Below, one piece after another: positions 9,067 to 18,012 of a stretch of DNA of 64,000 nucleotides. Positions within the stretch are counted from its first letter, which is position 1. Each line of letters begins with the position of its first letter. The position numbers were made by a program, and so were the translations under genes. The notes beneath the pieces are model-generated. The model did no database searches and was not told where the DNA came from. It saw only the letters and a program-made list of their open reading frames with translations. The DNA comes from Enterococcus sp. 4G2_DIV0659. GTDB lineage: Bacteria > Bacillota > Bacilli > Lactobacillales > Enterococcaceae. The DNA lies in NCBI RefSeq assembly GCF_002140715.2, contig NZ_NGLE02000001.1, forward strand, positions 221,001-285,000, in the 5' to 3' direction.

Positions 9067-10737
9067 TTATTCTTTGATATACGCATTTTTGTAAGTACAT
9101 GTTGCGCCAAAGTTATGATATTCAATCCCTTCAACCCCTGGACGAACCAATTGTCCTCTTGCTTGTTGATACAATGGAATTAATGCAACATCTTCTTCTA
9201 CTAAAACTTTTTCCGCTTTAATCAGTGTCTCCCAACGTTTCTCGGGATCATTCGCATATTTGTTTGATGCATCATCAATCAACTGATCATACTTTTCGCT
9301 ACGGTAACTTGTTTTATTTTTGGTACTGACTGAGCTTTCTAGGAATGTCATTGGATCTTGATAATCAGGTCCCCACATACTAACAGAAAGTTCGTAATCG
9401 CCTTTTTTCATTAGTTCGATTGAATTATTCAAAGGAACTGTTTTTACATTAATTTTTAAACCTGGTAACGTTTTTTCTAATTGCCCTTGGATAAATTCAG
9501 CTACTTTCTTATCGCCATCGCCATCTTTTGATAATAATTCAATGGTTACATCGCCATTCAATTCTTTTTTAGCTTTTTCTAAATATTCCTTTGCTCGTTT
9601 TTCGTCAGTTTTAACTAAGTCTCCGGCTTCTTTTCTAAAGTCTTCACCTGTTTCTGGATTTGATACAAAGTCTTTTGGAATGTATCCATAAATATCTTTT
9701 GAACCATCTGCTAAAATATTTTCTACTAAACTTTTCTTATCCAATGCATAGGCTACAGCCTTACGAACGTTTTCGTTGGCAAAAATTGATGGGTTGTCAT
9801 TTCTTTTTTGGTTCATTCTTAAAGAGTACACTTTTGAGCGTTGAATGGCTTGATAATCAGGATTATCTTTATTTTGTTTCGCAAAGTCTCCTGTTAAAAT
9901 CGCAACATCTAATTCACCTGATTCATACAAATTGAATACTGTATTGGTTTCTTTTAGCACTTCAAAATGAATTTTTTCTGATTTCACTTTGTCTGCATCA
10001 TAATAGTTTGGATTTTGTACTAAATCCCAAGACATAGATGACTGATCCCAATTCTCCATTAAGAAAGGCCCATTAGAAACGATATTCTCACTAGATGTTC
10101 CATACAGCTTGCCTTTTTCCTTCACGAATTTTTCATTTTGCGGGAAGAAAGGTGAAAAAGCTAATAATGAAGTAAAGTAGGTTACTGGTTTTTCCATTTT
10201 GATTTCAAGTGTGTAATCATCAAGTGCTTTTACACCTAGTTCATCCGCTGATTTTTCTTCGTTTACAATCTCCGTTCCGTTAAGAATCGTTCCATCCATC
10301 AAGAAAAAGTAATTGGCTTGATTTTTCGGATCAGCCATTTTCTTCCAAGCAAAAACAAAATCATTCGCAGTTACGTTGTCTCCATTTGACCATTTCGCAT
10401 CTTCTCTAAGTTTGATTTTATAGGTTTTACCATCTTCGGAAATTTCCGGCATTTCTTTGGCTACAGCTGGAACAACATTGTCTTTGTCGTCTAATTGATA
10501 CAATCCTTCAAAAACATTTGATTGTGCATTTACACTTGGTTCATCTTGTGTGAAAATCGTATCCATCGATCCTACTTCTGATGCTTCCATCAAGTTGAGA
10601 ACCCTTGAAGATTTTTGCCCTTCCGATACATTTTTACTTGTACTATCCTCTGTCTTATTGCTTGCTTTCCCCCCGCAAGCTGAAAGTAATAGCACTGTTG
10701 TTGCCAATACAAGACTTTGCTTTAACCCTTTTTTCAT
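9067..10737 (-). CDS. Oligopeptide-binding lipoprotein (SBP family 5, OppA-like)
   Basis: Extracellular solute-binding protein of a peptide ABC transporter, tethered by a lipid. The signal peptide MKKGLKQSLVLATTVLLL ends in the lipobox LSAC, followed by a Gly/Ser/Thr/Asp linker. The rest has the family 5 pattern: LYQLDDKDNVVPAVAKEMPE, WSNGDNVTANDFVFAWKKM, and near the C-terminus ALIPLYQQARGQLVRPGV. I chose the ATG at 10737 because GGTGG is five bases upstream; another ATG four codons earlier is too close to its site. No permease or ATPase lies nearby, so it must use components encoded elsewhere. Third gene after the epimerase and transglutaminase-like genes, which suggests peptides as cargo. 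Enterococcal pheromone-binding proteins belong to the same family. Confidence 0.9.
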   Translation of the reverse strand: MKKGLKQSLVLATTVLLLSACGGKASNKTEDSTSKNVSEGQKSSRVLNLMEASEVGSMDTIFTQDEPSVNAQSNVFEGLYQLDDKDNVVPAVAKEMPEISEDGKTYKIKLREDAKWSNGDNVTANDFVFAWKKMADPKNQANYFFLMDGTILNGTEIVNEEKSADELGVKALDDYTLEIKMEKPVTYFTSLLAFSPFFPQNEKFVKEKGKLYGTSSENIVSNGPFLMENWDQSSMSWDLVQNPNYYDADKVKSEKIHFEVLKETNTVFNLYESGELDVAILTGDFAKQNKDNPDYQAIQRSKVYSLRMNQKRNDNPSIFANENVRKAVAYALDKKSLVENILADGSKDIYGYIPKDFVSNPETGEDFRKEAGDLVKTDEKRAKEYLEKAKKELNGDVTIELLSKDGDGDKKVAEFIQGQLEKTLPGLKINVKTVPLNNSIELMKKGDYELSVSMWGPDYQDPMTFLESSVSTKNKTSYRSEKYDQLIDDASNKYANDPEKRWETLIKAEKVLVEEDVALIPLYQQARGQLVRPGVEGIEYHNFGATCTYKNAYIKE

Positions 10738-10772
10738 ACAATCCACCATTTCCTTCTTTATTTATTTATTTG

Positions 10773-12143
10773 TTACACAAGTTCCTCCATACAAACCAAC
10801 TCTTGTTTTACGTCTAAGTAAGCATATGGAAGACCTTGGTTTTCATATTCAAATTCGCCCCGTTGATTATCAATTGGATCTGCTCTTAAAAAGCGCTTTG
10901 GAGGATTGAAATCTGTTTGTATTTCGCTGTTAGCAGGCATTCTGAAAATGTCTAGATTTCCAAAATAATAATTCCAACGATCTAAATCACCCGTTCTGCG
11001 AGCTCCTCCCCCAAAGGATAAATCAGCAAAGACCCAACCGTATGGTGCGACATAAAATTGCGCCCAATCATGACACCCCGTATAATATTGTGATACATAC
11101 AGGCCTGATTGCCATTTTGCAGGGATCTTTGCCATTCGACATAAGGTAATGAACAAAATTGCTTGAACCCCGCAGTCCCCTTTTAAATTAACAGCAGCAT
11201 ACTCTGAAATGTTCTCAATGGTAAAATACTCTCTCATAAAAGAATAGTTCACTTTTGTTGTAATAAAATCATAAATTTTCCGTGCTTTTTTAATCGGGTT
11301 TGTTTCACCAGACAAAATCTCCTCAAGTAGCTGCTCTAAATAAGGTGTAAAGCGAATATGAGGCAACTGTTCACCTAAATCGAACTCCGGCTGTAAATCA
11401 GACGCTTTTTCTGGTTCTAATTCAACATAATCAACTTGATTTACATAACGATATTCAACTGAAAAAATCTGATCTTCTTCTAAGATAGTTTCAAAATAAA
11501 CTGTTCGTTGTGCCTCGTTTTCAGGTGCAATAAACGTTGCTTCTGGTGTCGTCTTTAATATTTGGATGTCAGATACTTGTTTACATTCTTTTGGCAACGG
11601 AAGAGACACGCGAACCTTTTCTCCTGGACGTTCATATTCTTTCTTTACTTGTATACTCGTTTTTAAATGAATGCTTACTTTTCTATACCCTTTTTCTTTC
11701 ATCATTAGAACATTTTGGGTTAGCTCTTGTTTTCTTAAACGATCCACTTCATTGTCTTCTTTAACGATTAATCTAGCTTCATAATTAGCTTGTGTCTTGA
11801 TCAAATTCATTAAGAAACGACGCTGAAAGTGAACTTGTCCATCTATATAGAGCCAGTCAACTTTCCCATTCTCTTTTAAAGCCGTCAATTCTTCTTCTTG
11901 ATAGTCTTTAAAGGTTTCTTTCATCATCTTAGTAGCTTCTTCAAAGCCAAAAGGATACTCGTTAATACCCACAATCCGAATGATATCTTGTTCAATTTCT
12001 AAGCGTCTTCTCAATGCTTCTGGCAATTCATTTGATAATAAATGTTCGATCAATTTCTTTGCACCAGAAAAATCACCATAATTCTTTAATTTGATAATGT
12101 CTTCTGGTAGTGGTACGCTCATATATTTTAAATCATAATACAT
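10773..12143 (-). CDS. Transglutaminase-like cysteine hydrolase
   Basis: 456-residue protein with a papain-like transglutaminase core at the C-terminus. The triad is visible: C324 in KGDCGVQAIL, H358 in GCHDWAQFYVAPYGW and D374 in WVFADLSFGGG. The first 300 residues are a helical and beta region without a recognised domain. No signal peptide or membrane helix, so it is probably cytosolic. Proteins of this type act as peptidases or amidases. Between a dipeptide epimerase and a peptide-binding lipoprotein, it may cleave imported peptides, possibly cell-wall peptides; that is inference. The ribosome site AAAGGAG and the 16-bp gap to the epimerase gene indicate one operon. Confidence 0.8.
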   Translation of the reverse strand: MYYDLKYMSVPLPEDIIKLKNYGDFSGAKKLIEHLLSNELPEALRRRLEIEQDIIRIVGINEYPFGFEEATKMMKETFKDYQEEELTALKENGKVDWLYIDGQVHFQRRFLMNLIKTQANYEARLIVKEDNEVDRLRKQELTQNVLMMKEKGYRKVSIHLKTSIQVKKEYERPGEKVRVSLPLPKECKQVSDIQILKTTPEATFIAPENEAQRTVYFETILEEDQIFSVEYRYVNQVDYVELEPEKASDLQPEFDLGEQLPHIRFTPYLEQLLEEILSGETNPIKKARKIYDFITTKVNYSFMREYFTIENISEYAAVNLKGDCGVQAILFITLCRMAKIPAKWQSGLYVSQYYTGCHDWAQFYVAPYGWVFADLSFGGGARRTGDLDRWNYYFGNLDIFRMPANSEIQTDFNPPKRFLRADPIDNQRGEFEYENQGLPYAYLDVKQELVCMEELV

Positions 12144-12159
12144 TTGACATTCTCCTTTC

Positions 12160-13224
12160 TTACTTGCTCAAACCTAAGCCCGCTTTATTGGATAAAGAGA
12201 TCATACTCGTTGCTTCTAATCCAACACCTCCAGGAATCGCCACTTCGTTTAAACCAAATGTTGCGTCTAAATCAGCTCTTGTGATATTTTTAGTTGCAGC
12301 AGCTAGATGTGCTGCGGCAGTCACTCCTATATTCGTCTCCTCCACCATACAGCCAATCATACATTCCACACCAGCAGCTTCACAGATACTATTTATTTTC
12401 AGTGCTTCATGAATCCCTCCGCATTTCATTAATTTGATATTCACAAAATCAACGGCACGTGCTTTGATTAATCGCAATGCATCTTTGGAATTAAAACAGC
12501 TTTCATCAGACATGATTGGTGTCGAAACATTATTCGTTACATAAGTCAGTCCTTCAATATCATAATAAGCAACTGGCTGTTCCACGAGTTCAATTTGGTA
12601 TTGTGCTAGAAGATTGATTGTATTTACGGCCTCTTTTGCTTTCCATCCTTGATTAGCGTCTAAACGTAGCTTTATATCATTCCCAACAGCTTCTCTAATC
12701 GCATGTATTCGAGCAACATCTGATTCAACTCCAGTTCCTACTTTGATTTTTAACGTATCAAAACCCTGTGAAACTGCAAGCACCGCTTTTTGAGCCATCC
12801 TCTCTGGCGTATCAATGCCAATCGTCATATCTGTTTTAACAGACGATTCAAAACCACCTAAAAGTTTATATAATGGTAAATTCGCTTTTTTCCCAAACAA
12901 ATCATAACAAGCAATATCAATTGCTGTCTTTGCTGAAGGCGCAAGTGCTGCACTGGCATCCATGATCGAATGAATTTTTTCAGTATCTAACGGATCAACC
13001 CCGAGTAATTGCTTTTCAAATAATTGAATACATTCTGTCGTTCCTTTTAAGGTTTCACCTGTAATCAAAATACCGGGTGCTCCTTCGCCATATCCTACGA
13101 CCCCTTCGTCCGTTTCGATTTCAACAACAGCACTCATTGAATGTTCAATCGTACCAAGCGAAATTGTAATTGGTTCTTTCAACTTTACAGACTTTGGCGC
13201 TACATTTACTTTTGTGATTTTCAC
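12160..13224 (-). CDS. L-Ala-D/L-Glu-type dipeptide epimerase (enolase superfamily)
   Basis: Enolase-superfamily enzyme of the muconate-lactonising subgroup. It matches dipeptide epimerases that interconvert L-Ala-D-Glu and L-Ala-L-Glu, a step in re-use of murein peptides. Key residues: the KxK acid/base pair (K159, K161 in LKIKVG), metal ligands D189 (RLDANQGW), E215 (LVEQPV) and D240 (SDES), and the opposite-face lysine in NIKLMKCGG. The start codon is GTG with GGGGGAT six bases upstream. 354 residues, normal length. First gene of a minus-strand operon with the transglutaminase-like and lipoprotein genes, divergent from an XRE-cupin regulator. Exact dipeptide preference cannot be read from sequence. 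Confidence 0.88.
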   Translation of the reverse strand: MKITKVNVAPKSVKLKEPITISLGTIEHSMSAVVEIETDEGVVGYGEGAPGILITGETLKGTTECIQLFEKQLLGVDPLDTEKIHSIMDASAALAPSAKTAIDIACYDLFGKKANLPLYKLLGGFESSVKTDMTIGIDTPERMAQKAVLAVSQGFDTLKIKVGTGVESDVARIHAIREAVGNDIKLRLDANQGWKAKEAVNTINLLAQYQIELVEQPVAYYDIEGLTYVTNNVSTPIMSDESCFNSKDALRLIKARAVDFVNIKLMKCGGIHEALKINSICEAAGVECMIGCMVEETNIGVTAAAHLAAATKNITRADLDATFGLNEVAIPGGVGLEATSMISLSNKAGLGLSK

Positions 13225-13456
13225 TTTTTATCCCCCAATAATATTCATTATGAAACAGTGTTTACTTGGACATTTTTTAATCTTTTACAGAAATAGTATA
13301 TCATCCTTAAAGAGAAAATAAATAGTCTTTTTTTAATTCCTAGTTAAATTTCATTACACAATTTGAATTATTGGTTACAATTTTAAGTTTACTCTATGTA
13401 AATGTCAACATATTAATGAGATTTAGATGTGTTTTTTCTAATTGAAATCTAAGTGC

Positions 13457-13485
13457 TTGTAATTTTGTAATGAATTCGAGATAAT
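13457..13485 (+). promoter_or_regulatory. Promoter of the XRE-cupin regulator gene
   Basis: TTGTAA (13457–13462) and GATAAT (13480–13485) with a 17-bp spacer, 40 bp before the start codon. The 300-bp divergent region (13225–13524) is AT-rich and must also hold the epimerase operon promoter, which I could not place with confidence. Confidence 0.6.
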
Positions 13486-13524
13486 ATGAATGAAAAAAGG
13501 ATTCTAAATAAAGGACGGCTGTAA

Positions 13525-14091
13525 ATGGAATTTAGAGAAATCAAAAATTTAAGAAAAGAAAAAAAGATTACCTTAGCAGAACTAGGAGAAAAAACAGGTT
13601 ACTCTGCTAGTTTCTTATCACAAATTGAACGTGGAACGAATCGTCCCTCTCTGGAAGCACTAAGAAAAATTGCGGACGCATTGGATGTCACAGTTGCTTC
13701 CCTGTTAGCTAATGAAGCACCCCAAGTTATTCAAGAAAATGAAACGACTGAACATGGTTACAAAGTCATTCGAAATTCTTCCGGCACGATTTATAACCCG
13801 TGGCAGGCAAACTCTACTTATTATGATACTTTGTTCAATTTACCCGTACATACGAATAATATGGTTATCTCAAAAATCTATATAGACGCGCAATCTTCTT
13901 CAAGTGGTAGAAAAATCGCTCATAACCTTTGCGAAATAAATTACGTTATTAAAGGTGAGGCTACTATTGAGTTGCAGGACGAAACACTCATCTTACATGA
14001 AGGTGATGCAATTTTTCTAGAAGCCTATACTCAACATAATATTATCAATGCCACTGACGATGGATTAATGCTTTTTACTCTGCAATTTTAG
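13525..14091 (+). CDS. XRE-family regulator with C-terminal cupin domain
   Basis: DNA-binding regulator, 188 residues. Residues 5–60 form a classic helix-turn-helix (REIKNLRKEKKITLAELGEK, then SASFLSQIERGTNRPSLEAL). After a linker, residues 110–188 form a small beta-barrel cupin (HNLCEINYVIKGEATIELQD, then LHEGDAIFLEAYTQHNI) that usually binds a small ligand. Divergent from the epimerase–transglutaminase–lipoprotein operon, which is its likely target. Members of this class control amino-acid, polyamine or peptide uptake genes; the ligand here is unknown. A ribosome site AAAGGA precedes the ATG. Confidence 0.87.
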   Translation: MEFREIKNLRKEKKITLAELGEKTGYSASFLSQIERGTNRPSLEALRKIADALDVTVASLLANEAPQVIQENETTEHGYKVIRNSSGTIYNPWQANSTYYDTLFNLPVHTNNMVISKIYIDAQSSSSGRKIAHNLCEINYVIKGEATIELQDETLILHEGDAIFLEAYTQHNIINATDDGLMLFTLQF

Positions 14092-14277
14092 ATGATCATC
14101 TATGTTTGTTAGCTACTATTTCTTTAACATACTCTTATTGAAAAAGATTCTCATTTACAAAGTATTTAAAAAAAGGTATTATATGAAAAGATGTACCTGT
14201 TTATGAGCAACTGCGCGCATGCAAGTGTATTTTCTTATACAGGACCACAGCGCTATTATCACAAAGGAGTGGATACA

Positions 14278-14619
14278 ATGACTGAAACAAATCAAGAATG
14301 GTCTGCTGAAGAAATTGAAGACATTAAAGAACAAATTTTAACAGCGTTAGAAACAGTTATTGACCCTGAACTAGGGATTGATATTGTTAACTTAGGTTTA
14401 ATTTATGAAGTTGATTTTGCTCAAAATGGAGATACTGTTGTCAAAATGACCTTGACAACAATGGGTTGTCCATTAGCAGACATCTTAACTGATCAAATTC
14501 ACGAAGCATTAAAAGAAATTCCGGAAGTAAGGAATCCAGAAGTAAAATTAGTTTGGTATCCTGCTTGGACAACAGATAAAATGTCGCGTTACGCTCGGAT
14601 TGCTTTAGGAATTCGATAA
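14278..14619 (+). CDS. MIP18/DUF59 metal-sulfur cluster assembly factor (SufT-like)
   Basis: Small cytosolic protein of the MIP18 family that helps mature Fe-S proteins. The core is visible: VIDPELGIDIVNLGLIYEV and MTLTTMGCPLADILTDQI, with the reactive Cys in TTMGCP, then VRNPEVKLVWYPAW. The start at 14278 is set by AAAGGAG nine bases upstream; the longer open frame begins in sequence without a site. 113 residues, typical. It stands alone, with a terminator downstream and no suf genes in view. Confidence 0.88.
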   Translation: MTETNQEWSAEEIEDIKEQILTALETVIDPELGIDIVNLGLIYEVDFAQNGDTVVKMTLTTMGCPLADILTDQIHEALKEIPEVRNPEVKLVWYPAWTTDKMSRYARIALGIR

Positions 14620-14711
14620 GCTGATATAACAAGACTTTTATCAATAGAACTTTGTATGATCAGACAATAGCTTCATCATCTTACTTCCAATTGGAAAAAT
14701 AAAAATACGGT

Positions 14712-14746
14712 CTTTCAACAATTAGCTTAGTCATAATTGTTGAAAG
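14712..14746 (+). terminator. Terminator after the MIP18 gene
   Basis: A 13-bp stem, CTTTCAACAATTA with its complement, followed by GCTTTTTT. The stretch 14620–15014 otherwise holds only this hairpin and a copy of the intergenic hairpin repeat; no gene is seen there. Confidence 0.85.
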
Positions 14747-14937
14747 GCTTTTTTGAATGCTTTCATCCTATAATCTATAATTTTTTATTTAAATCCTAGT
14801 TTTTTTGTAATTTTCTGCTCACTTTTTTCAGCTCCACCTCCGCCCATCTATCTCCGAGTCAATTATACAAGACAATAAGTGTTAAGTAAACACAGTTTCG
14901 AATTATTTGAATAATATTTTTAAAACAAATAAAAAAT

Positions 14938-14998
14938 AGTGCGACCGGGACATCACTCTGTGAGTCATATCCTAGTCACACCCAAACCAAATAAACGA
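14938..14998. repeat. Intergenic hairpin repeat, copy 1 (diverged)
   Basis: Imperfect palindrome with the core GGGACATCACTCTGTGAGTC followed by ATATCC and, downstream, AAATAAACG. It matches the copies at 17896–17954 and 24290–24344 in order and spacing of the conserved blocks. It may be a mobile-like or terminator-like intergenic element. Confidence 0.65.
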
Positions 14999-15014
14999 CG
15001 GATGGAAAATACTT

Positions 15015-15125
15015 TTATCTTCTACTTTTTTTCAATACTGCATTCAACATGATAATCCCTGTTACAATTGTGGTTATAGCCTGTAGTAATTTGATTTTGT
15101 CGATTCCTTTTGATTTGACAGTCAT
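15015..15125 (-). CDS. Small membrane peptide, 36 residues, unknown
   Basis: Short frame beginning MTVKSKGIDKIKLLQAITT and ending LNAVLKKSRR. AGGAGGG lies seven bases before the ATG, an ideal ribosome site, which is the main support. A basic N-terminus, a hydrophobic stretch (about residues 14–31) and a basic tail suggest one membrane helix. Its leader contains AAATCTA…TAGATTT, a possible hairpin. I do not recognise the family. Short hydrophobic peptides with charged tails include type I toxins, but no antisense RNA can be shown here. Confidence 0.55.
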   Translation of the reverse strand: MTVKSKGIDKIKLLQAITTIVTGIIMLNAVLKKSRR

Positions 15126-15283
15126 ATTAATCCCTCCTGTTGTCTATAAATCTATCTTACAACTAGATTTATTTCATTTCCAACCTCAAGCTTTAAATCC
15201 TTTTGTCACTTTACTACTAAAAAAACAAGCCCGTTAGAAAACGAAAAGCAGTTCCACTCCAAGCTCTGAGTGCAAATAAAAAA

Positions 15284-15320
15284 AAGCAGAAACCATCCTT
15301 TCGGAAATAAGCTTCTGCTT
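15284..15320 (-). terminator. Terminator of lysA
   Basis: Stem AAGCAGAA/TTCTGCTT followed on the minus strand by a T run, directly after the lysA stop. Confidence 0.8.
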
Positions 15321-15349
15321 CAACATCGTCTATTCTATTATCTAATCTA

Positions 15350-16651
15350 CTACTGACAATCTAATGCAATTAAATCTTCAAAGCTTTCTCGACGTATGGC
15401 TAGTCTATCTTCGCCATTTTCTACAAACACAACTGCAGGTTTTAAATTACGATTGTAATTATTCGCCATTGAATAACCATATGCACCTGTACTTGTAATA
15501 GCAAATAAATCACCTGCTTGTACTGGTGGCAGTTCGATTCCTTTTATCAGCACATCACCGGATTCACAATATTTACCAACAATTCTCACTTCTTCGCTAG
15601 GCTCTGCACTGATTCGATTAGCTAAAAATCCATCATACTGAGCATCATACAACGCAGGCCTGATGTTATCGCCCATTCCTCCATCTACTGCCACATAATG
15701 ACGAACCCCTGGAATGCTCTTTTGTGAACCAACAGTATAAATTGTTGTCCCTGCTTCAGCAATAATGCTACGACCTGGCTCTATCCAAATTTCTGGAAAA
15801 GAATAATCCAACAATTCGCACTGACCTGTTACAGCATTTACTATCGCTTTTACAAACGCTTCTGGCTCAAGAGGATCATCTGCTTTAGTATATTGGACAC
15901 CAAAACCGCCCCCCATATTCAAAACATCTACAGAGTAACCAAATGATTGCTTCCATTCATTTAAAATCAACAACATTTTTTCCACAGCTGCTAAAAATCC
16001 TTCTGCAGAAAATATTTGAGACCCAATGTGACAATGAGCGCCTTTTAAAACTAAGTGTTCATCAGCCAAAATTCTCTCTAATGCGTCCGTTGCTTGCCCA
16101 CTGGCCACGTCAAAACCAAATTTAGAATCTACCTGACCTGTTAAAATATAATCATGGGTTTCGGCGTCAACGCCAGGTGTAATACGGAACATAACCTCTT
16201 GTTTCTTCCCTTTTTCTTCTAAAATAGCACTTAATAAATCAATTTCGTAAAAATTATCGATAATAATGGTCCCAACACCTTGATCTACGGCAAAAGCTAA
16301 TTCTTCACTCGTTTTATTATTTCCGTGAAATTCGATATTTTCTGGAGACATCCCACCTTTTATAGCCGTGTAGATTTCACCAGCGGAAACGACATCGCAA
16401 CCTAGTTCTTCTTCTTCAAGAAGCTTGTACATTGCCAAACAACAAAAAGCTTTACTGGCATAAATAACTTTATTCTTTACTCCTAAAGAGTTAAATGTTT
16501 GTTTAAAGCCTCTAGCACGTTGGCGAATATGTTCAACATCATAAACAAATAGCGGTGTACCGTATTTTTCAGCCAAAGCCACAGTATCACATCCACCAAT
16601 CGTCAAATGTTTTTGTTCATTAAATTTCGCTGTTCCAAATAATAATGGCAT
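15350..16651 (-). CDS. lysA: Diaminopimelate decarboxylase
   Basis: PLP enzyme that converts meso-diaminopimelate to L-lysine, the last step of lysine synthesis. The PLP lysine is in VIYASKAFCC near the N-terminus. Others: HCHIGSQIF, the glycine-rich phosphate loop NMGGGFG, EPGRSIIAEAG, and CESGDVL, which supplies the catalytic Cys from the partner subunit. The start MPLLFGTAKFNEQ at 16651 follows AAGGTG; the open frame extends 14 codons further but without a site. 433 residues, normal. No other lysine genes are in view. Possible own promoter in the short gap after the serine hydrolase gene. Confidence 0.95.
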   Translation of the reverse strand: MPLLFGTAKFNEQKHLTIGGCDTVALAEKYGTPLFVYDVEHIRQRARGFKQTFNSLGVKNKVIYASKAFCCLAMYKLLEEEELGCDVVSAGEIYTAIKGGMSPENIEFHGNNKTSEELAFAVDQGVGTIIIDNFYEIDLLSAILEEKGKKQEVMFRITPGVDAETHDYILTGQVDSKFGFDVASGQATDALERILADEHLVLKGAHCHIGSQIFSAEGFLAAVEKMLLILNEWKQSFGYSVDVLNMGGGFGVQYTKADDPLEPEAFVKAIVNAVTGQCELLDYSFPEIWIEPGRSIIAEAGTTIYTVGSQKSIPGVRHYVAVDGGMGDNIRPALYDAQYDGFLANRISAEPSEEVRIVGKYCESGDVLIKGIELPPVQAGDLFAITSTGAYGYSMANNYNRNLKPAVVFVENGEDRLAIRRESFEDLIALDCQ

Positions 16652-16743
16652 CTCTTCACCTTCTTCAATTTGATTTATTAAAAATAATAGCACAAAAATG
16701 AAAAACTTCCTATCTCTTTTTCATTTTATTCACAACTATCCAA

Positions 16744-17814
16744 TTACGTATTCAACCACTCTTCATATAAACGTTCACACAACTCTCGTAGACCATCGTT
16801 TGCTGGCTGATTTGCAAAAAGGATAATTAAATTTTGATTATTCTGATCACCATAAATCGCTGTATTGTATCCACCTAAACTACCTTCTGAATATTTCATT
16901 CCATCAAAATAGATCATTCCTGCTTGATATCCTGCTGTTTTGACATCTGCAAGTTGGTCATACTCTCTTTGTTTAAACAATTGACCATTTGATAATCCTT
17001 TAATAAAGGTTAAAAAATCTTCAACAGACATATACATGTTACCAGCACCTAATAAACTAGAAAATAGTTTTTCGCTCGCTGGAAATGGATCCTCTTGAAA
17101 ATCTTGTTCTATATAATAATACGGCAAGACTTTTGCCTCGCCTTTAGGCAAATTGTCCCAGAAATAAGTGTGTTTTAGTGCTAGCTTATCAATCACCTCT
17201 TTTTGAATAACTTCTTTATATGATTGTCCAGCTATTTTCGAAATAATTCCCGCTAAAAGCGTATAGTTTCCATTTGAATAAAAAAATTCTTTATCTTGCG
17301 TAACAGTTAGTGTTTTTAAAGCATTATCAATTTGGCTGTCTTCATTAGTCAAAAGAGTCTCAGGCTCTTCTTCAGGCATCATGATACCAGAAGTATGATT
17401 AAGCAGCTGTCTGATTGTAATGGTTTTACTGTACTTTATTTCTGGATAAAAGCTAGCCAATGTGGTATTCAATGTAAGCTTCTTCTCTTGAACAAATTTT
17501 AAAATAATTGCACCAGTAATTATTTTTTGTAAAGAAGCAATTGGAAAAATAGTGTTTGCTTGATTGGACACTTTTTTATCTGCGTCTGCAAATCCATATC
17601 CTTGTTGAAGAAAAATGTTTCCCTGACGAATGAGCAGTGCTGTTCCTTGAAAATGCGCATTTTTGATTTCTTGATCTATCTTTTTTTTCTCATTTGTTTG
17701 TGTAGGTATATTCTTTGGATTATCCTCCGACCGATTCAAAAACCAACCACAAAGAAGGATACTACTCAGAGCGATCACGCCAAGCAAACTATACCACTTT
17801 AATCGCTTATTCAC
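16744..17814 (-). CDS. Membrane-anchored serine beta-lactamase-like hydrolase (class C fold)
   Basis: Extracellular serine hydrolase anchored by an N-terminal helix (about residues 8–27). The class C/DD-peptidase motifs are present: SLQK (IFPIASLQKIITGA) as the SxxK site, YSNGNY as the YxN site, and GGYNT near the C-terminus in place of KTG. It also has LLNHTSGI, shared by AmpC-like esterases and peptidases. Such proteins act on wall peptides, D-amino esters or lactams; the substrate is unknown. A weak AT-rich hairpin (AAAATGAAAAA and its complement, 16695–16727) follows and may be its terminator before lysA. Confidence 0.85.
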   Translation of the reverse strand: MNKRLKWYSLLGVIALSSILLCGWFLNRSEDNPKNIPTQTNEKKKIDQEIKNAHFQGTALLIRQGNIFLQQGYGFADADKKVSNQANTIFPIASLQKIITGAIILKFVQEKKLTLNTTLASFYPEIKYSKTITIRQLLNHTSGIMMPEEEPETLLTNEDSQIDNALKTLTVTQDKEFFYSNGNYTLLAGIISKIAGQSYKEVIQKEVIDKLALKHTYFWDNLPKGEAKVLPYYYIEQDFQEDPFPASEKLFSSLLGAGNMYMSVEDFLTFIKGLSNGQLFKQREYDQLADVKTAGYQAGMIYFDGMKYSEGSLGGYNTAIYGDQNNQNLIILFANQPANDGLRELCERLYEEWLNT

Positions 17815-17895
17815 TTACTTCACTTCTTTCTTACACAGATACTTCAAATTATACCATGTCTTAAAATAAAGCGGACTACTGAAGGTTCGTAAAAA

Positions 17896-17954
17896 AAGTG
17901 AGTGGGACATAACTCTTCGAGTCATATCCCACTCACTTGGAATCCAGATAAACG
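17896..17954. repeat. Intergenic hairpin repeat, copy 2
   Basis: AAGTGAGTGGGACATAACTC and GAGTCATATCCCACTCACTT form a near-perfect 20-bp palindrome with a two-base centre (TC), followed by GGAATCC…ATAAACG. Between two minus-strand genes. Confidence 0.75.
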
Positions 17955-18012
17955 CTATGAAAAAGCCAGAAATAATAAGTTAGTATCGTATAGTAATTCA
18001 GTTATTTTATTT

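Noticed and set aside
16652..16743. Lysine riboswitch before lysA
   Set aside because: The gap is under 100 bp and contains no L-box motifs.
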